Assembly (NCBI RefSeq): GCF_046097595.1
Contig: NZ_JBJUVG010000001.1
Span: 186,001 to 250,000, forward strand
Reading direction: 5' to 3'
DNA from: Peptococcus simiae
GTDB taxonomy: Bacteria; Bacillota; Peptococcia; Peptococcales; Peptococcaceae
DNA: 64,000 bases
The translations under genes and the position numbers were made by a program. The notes under the pieces are model-generated. The model saw nothing but the letters and a program-made list of their open reading frames with translations, had not been told where the DNA came from and made no database searches. Positions 61,574-64,000 of the stretch are shown here, one piece after another; the stretch's first letter is position 1, and each line of letters opens with the position of its first letter.

Positions 61574-62119
61574 ATGAAAAATTGGCGGAACCCCCTGGGT
61601 CTTTTAGGGGTAGGCCCCTTTTATGTCATTCCTTGTCTCCTGGCCACCCTCCTGGGCCTGCGCCGGTATGGCCGCAGCCCCCTGGGCAGGCGGGGTGGGG
61701 CACTGGTTCTTATTCCCCTTGGCCTGGTTGCTATCCTGGCCGGCCTGGCGCTATGGGTCAAGACCGTTATCTTCCAGCGGGTCATGGCTGACATTAAGGC
61801 CGACCGGCTGGTGACCGAGGGAACCTATGCCTACTGCCGCCACCCCATTTATGCCGCCTTTTTATTTTTACTGACCGGGCTCCTGGTCCTGGCCGGTAAT
61901 CCGATTCTGGCTCCTTTACCGGTCCTCTTTTGGCTCTATGGGACCCTCCTCTTAAAATACACCGAGGAGCGCTGGCTGGCCGACCGGTATGGCCCGGCTT
62001 ATACCGGCTACTGTCGGGCAGTGAACCGGTTTATTCCCCGGCCCCGGCAGCTTTCTAGGGGGATGAAAAATAAATTGAAAAAAAGTGATAAAAAAGTGAA
62101 GTTAGCTATTGACAACTAA
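61574..62119 (+). CDS. Membrane methyltransferase of the ICMT/PEMT-like family
   Basis: 181 aa with about four membrane segments. LVTEGTYAYCRHPIYAAFLF and EERWLADRYGPAYTGYCRAV match the isoprenylcysteine/phospholipid methyltransferase family (RHPxY SAM-binding motif, later EE pair). Substrate unknown. The lysine-rich tail covers the promoter of the downstream RNA unit. RBS AAAGAAGG. Confidence 0.82.
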   Translation: MKNWRNPLGLLGVGPFYVIPCLLATLLGLRRYGRSPLGRRGGALVLIPLGLVAILAGLALWVKTVIFQRVMADIKADRLVTEGTYAYCRHPIYAAFLFLLTGLLVLAGNPILAPLPVLFWLYGTLLLKYTEERWLADRYGPAYTGYCRAVNRFIPRPRQLSRGMKNKLKKSDKKVKLAIDN

Positions 62120-62137
62120 AACCAAAGACGATATACT
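62109..62137 (+). promoter_or_regulatory. Near-consensus promoter for the small RNA
   Basis: TTGACA (62109-62114), 17 bases, TATACT (62132-62137), lying over the stop codon of the preceding gene. Predicted transcript start near 62144. Confidence 0.8.
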
Positions 62138-62143
62138 GTATTC

Positions 62144-62280
62144 AGAAGTTAGGGATACCTAATTTCAACACCTCTATACTCCTCTTTGTTGAAGGTTGTG
62201 ACCTTCTCACCTCCAAACGTGTTGGCTGATCCAACATTGCTGTAAAAGCCCTTGCCTCCACAGGGGCTTTTATTTTTTTG
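62144..62280 (+). ncRNA. Putative small regulatory RNA with anti-Shine-Dalgarno segment
   Basis: About 137 bases between a near-consensus promoter and an intrinsic terminator, with no plausible coding frame. Elements in order: TTAGG-GATA-CCTAA (62149-62162, 5' hairpin or operator); a C-rich stretch with CCTC and CTCCTC in the loop between TTCAAC and GTTGAA; hairpin GAAGGT-TGTG-ACCTTC (62191-62206); unpaired TCACCTCC (62207-62214), identical to the 16S anti-Shine-Dalgarno core; hairpin TGTTGG-CTGAT-CCAACA (62220-62236); terminator. The GTTGAA arm overlaps the GAAGGT arm, so two folds compete. C-rich loops are typical of Gram-positive sRNAs that block ribosome sites. It could instead be the leader of the downstream Nudix gene. 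Confidence 0.6.
62244..62280 (+). terminator. Terminator of the small RNA
   Basis: AAAAGCCC ... GGGGCTTTT hairpin (62244-62271) followed by TATTTTTTT. Confidence 0.85.
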
Positions 62281-62386
62281 CCTTTTTTAGCTTGAGGGCC
62301 GGCCGCGTCCAGGAGGGGCTAAAATTTCTCCTTATCTATAGCAGGGCCGGGGAATCCGTGATATGATTACGGTAAGGAGGGATAAA

Positions 62387-63040
62387 ATGGAACCGTTTCT
62401 TGATGCCCTAACCACCGGTTTATTGAAGTATGACCCCCAACCCCTGGGCAAACGTCACGCCTTTGCCGTCCTTTTGCCCCTGGTCCGGATGGAAGATGAA
62501 TGGTACGTCCTTTACGAAGTCCGGTCGGCCAGGATTTCCCAGCCCGGTGAAACATCCTTTCCCGGCGGCGCCATCGAACCCGGTGAATGCCCGTCTGATG
62601 CAGCGGTCCGCGAGGCCATGGAAGAATTGTGCCTAGAGCGAACGGATATCCGCCTCCTGGGTGAAATGGACTTCATAGTCACTGAAACCGCCATTATTTA
62701 CTGCTTTGTGGGCTTTATTGACGGAAAGACCCCGGCCGATATCCAGCCCAATGAAGATGAAGTGGAGGAGGTCTACGCCCTGCCCTTGGCCTGGCTCTGC
62801 GAGAACCCCCCTAAATACTATGAGACCAAGATTCAGGCCAGCTACAGCGATGATTTCCCTACTTCCAGGCTCCCAGGTGGGTCTAATTATCAATGGAAGC
62901 GGCGGAACCAGATCGTGGCTTTTTATGACATTCCTGACAGCGGCTATAACCTCTGGGGCCTAACAGCCCGGTTAACCGACCGCTTTATTGACTTCTTAAG
63001 CGAAGAAGACCTATATCATTGCATTAGCTGCATCCAATAA
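62387..63040 (+). CDS. Nudix hydrolase, CoA pyrophosphatase-like
   Basis: 217 aa. Nudix box GGAIEPGECPSDAAVREAMEEL at about residues 60-81 (shown in full as 22 residues only by position; key residues G60, E67, R75-E76 and E79-E80). SQPGETSFPGGA just before it resembles the UPF0035 signature of CoA diphosphatases (NudL/YeaB). The ATG at 62387 has AAGGAGGG ahead; an earlier ATG overlaps a -10-like TATGAT. Confidence 0.85.
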   Translation: MEPFLDALTTGLLKYDPQPLGKRHAFAVLLPLVRMEDEWYVLYEVRSARISQPGETSFPGGAIEPGECPSDAAVREAMEELCLERTDIRLLGEMDFIVTETAIIYCFVGFIDGKTPADIQPNEDEVEEVYALPLAWLCENPPKYYETKIQASYSDDFPTSRLPGGSNYQWKRRNQIVAFYDIPDSGYNLWGLTARLTDRFIDFLSEEDLYHCISCIQ

Positions 63041-63071
63041 AGCAAGCGCAGAGCCAGTAAGGAGGGCCTCT

Positions 63072-63761
63072 ATGTCGATTGGCAACACGAACAAGCAAAG
63101 AAAAAGACGGAAAATCTTCCAGCCTTGGATGGTTTACTCTGCAATCCAAGCCCTGCTGAGGGCCCTGGTTTTTACCGGCATCCTTTGGCTGGGTCTGGCC
63201 CTGGTGGTTGGCTGGCAAAATACAGAGGCCCTGCCCGGCCAGGCCGGAATTGCCAGTCTTGACGGGCCTTGGCAGCTGATCCTCTTGGTCGTGAGCCTGG
63301 CCGGCGCCTGCTTGACCCTGCTGGCTATCGCCGTGGCCATCAAGTGGCACGCCAAGAGCACCGGCCTCTTACTCGCAGCGGCCCTGGTCTTTTTCCTGGC
63401 CCAGGCTGCCAACCTAGGCCTGGGCAGCCAGGCCATCCTCTCCTTGGAAGACAAGCCGGTCTTAACCGGGAGCCTAGCCGATTGGGAGCTGACTTTTAGT
63501 GACCATGAGGCCGTCCTATCCAGCCCGGAAGGGATTAGCTGGCATGGGCCCACTGCAGCCGGGGCCCGGTGGACAGCCGGCCCTATTAAGGTCCAGGTTC
63601 TAGCTGACCGCCCCCTTATGGTCCTCAGCCGAGACCCGGGCCGGATTGGCTACCCCATTGTCTTTATCCTGGCTTTTTTAGCCCAGGTGGCCTATCTTTT
63701 TTCTCATCCGGGCCACCCCTCAGTGGTAGATGTGAATAAATGGTATGAAGAAGACTTATAG
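63072..63761 (+). CDS. Hypothetical membrane protein
   Basis: 229 aa. Basic N-terminus (NKQRKRRK), hydrophobic segments near 25-47, 68-90, 96-116 and 196-214, and an extracytoplasmic stretch of about 75 residues (DWELTFSDHEAVLSSPEGIS). The last part faintly recalls ResB-like cytochrome biogenesis proteins, but I would not assign it. RBS AAGGAGGG, 31 bases after the Nudix gene, so probably co-transcribed. Confidence 0.65.
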   Translation: MSIGNTNKQRKRRKIFQPWMVYSAIQALLRALVFTGILWLGLALVVGWQNTEALPGQAGIASLDGPWQLILLVVSLAGACLTLLAIAVAIKWHAKSTGLLLAAALVFFLAQAANLGLGSQAILSLEDKPVLTGSLADWELTFSDHEAVLSSPEGISWHGPTAAGARWTAGPIKVQVLADRPLMVLSRDPGRIGYPIVFILAFLAQVAYLFSHPGHPSVVDVNKWYEEDL

Positions 63762-63806
63762 GGAATAAATATAACTTTAACGTAAACCTGAATAACCCAT
63801 TCATCA

Positions 63807-63836
63807 TTGACAGGCTAGGACTCAAATGGGTATCCT
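63807..63836 (+). promoter_or_regulatory. Promoter of the last, partial gene
   Basis: TTGACA (63807-63812), 18 bases, TATCCT (63831-63836). Confidence 0.6.
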
Positions 63837-63876
63837 TTATGTATAAGGATATTGCTTAAGTATGGAGGTGACGGCA

Positions 63877-64000
63877 GTGAAAAGATCCTTGCGTCTCAAA
63901 GTTCTGGGAGGGATAACCGCCGGGCTGGCAGCTGTATTTTTATTGATGCTATGCCTTAAGATTCCAGCCTTAGGCCTTGATGGCACTGAATTCTGCGGTT
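63877..64000 (+). CDS. N-terminus of a membrane-anchored or secreted protein (cut by window edge)
   Basis: 41 visible codons from GTG: basic start KRSLRLKVLGG, then a hydrophobic segment ITAGLAAVFLLMLCLKIPAL, which looks like a signal peptide or membrane anchor. A good ribosome site, GGAGGTGACG, and its own promoter support it. The rest lies beyond the right edge, so no function can be given. Confidence 0.6.
   Translation, partial: MKRSLRLKVLGGITAGLAAVFLLMLCLKIPALGLDGTEFCG

Noticed and set aside
1..64000. CRISPR array
   Set aside because: I looked for regularly spaced repeats of 23-40 bases, especially around 11.4-16.2 kb, and saw none. The single hairpin after cas6 is not an array.
1..64000. 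tRNA or rRNA genes
   Set aside because: No T-loop GTTCRANYC context with a matching acceptor stem was noticed, and no rRNA sequence is present despite the ribosomal-protein context.

Overview
The window is 64 kb of a Gram-positive (Bacillota) chromosome, most likely from an anaerobic Clostridia-type lineage. Evidence: the Bacillota order rpmG-secE-nusG-rplKAJL / rpoBC-rpsL-rpsG-fusA-tuf / S10-spc-alpha clusters, LexA, a lipoteichoic-acid-synthase-like sulfatase, AGGAGG ribosome sites with frequent GTG/TTG starts, a Trp T-box, an L10 leader, a TPP riboswitch and a butyrate-type CoA-transferase. Ordinary genes are GC-rich (roughly 55-65 percent by eye), ribosomal genes lower, and two islands are clearly AT-rich. 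I cannot name the genus from sequence alone.

Layout. 1-4.9 kb: lexA (cut by the window edge), ltaS-like, greA, and lysS with an extra C-terminal tRNA-binding domain. 4.9-8.9 kb: a rhuM-like gene and a lipoprotein gene, both AT-rich and probably acquired, around a methyltransferase; the lipoprotein island lies between perfect 21-bp direct repeats. 8.9-11.5 kb: a thioredoxin-like gene, a two-gene SUF-like Fe-S module (sufC plus one sufB/D-like scaffold) and ridA. 11.5-16.1 kb: a six-gene type III-A-like CRISPR effector operon. 16.2-22.8 kb: xpt, a TPP-riboswitch-controlled ylmB-like M20 hydrolase, katA, a small unknown gene with yigZ, and a CoA-transferase. 22.9-43 kb: the transcription/translation cluster, interrupted between rplL and rpoB (membrane gene, T-box plus trpB, CpXC gene) and between tuf and rpsJ (DUF4127 lipoprotein, cupin). 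43.1-58.1 kb: an uninterrupted S10-spc-alpha block, rpsJ to rplQ, including secY, adk, map and infA. 58.2-64 kb: ecfA1-ecfA2-ecfT-truA, an ICMT-like methyltransferase, a probable small RNA, a Nudix gene and two membrane or secreted proteins.

Most unusual system. The CRISPR operon keeps Csm2, Csm3, Csm4, Csm5 and Cas6, and Csm3 keeps the expected RNA-cleaving Asp. In the cas10 position is a 275-residue protein with no HD domain, whose only recognisable Cas10 feature is a degenerate palm motif (AGHD where GGDD is expected). There is no cas1/cas2, no csm6-type effector and no CRISPR array in the window. This looks like a reduced, probably signalling-dead type III complex that would borrow crRNAs from elsewhere. 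The second notable item is a roughly 137-nt RNA unit at 62.1 kb. It has its own near-consensus promoter and terminator and an exposed TCACCTCC that matches the anti-Shine-Dalgarno of 16S rRNA.
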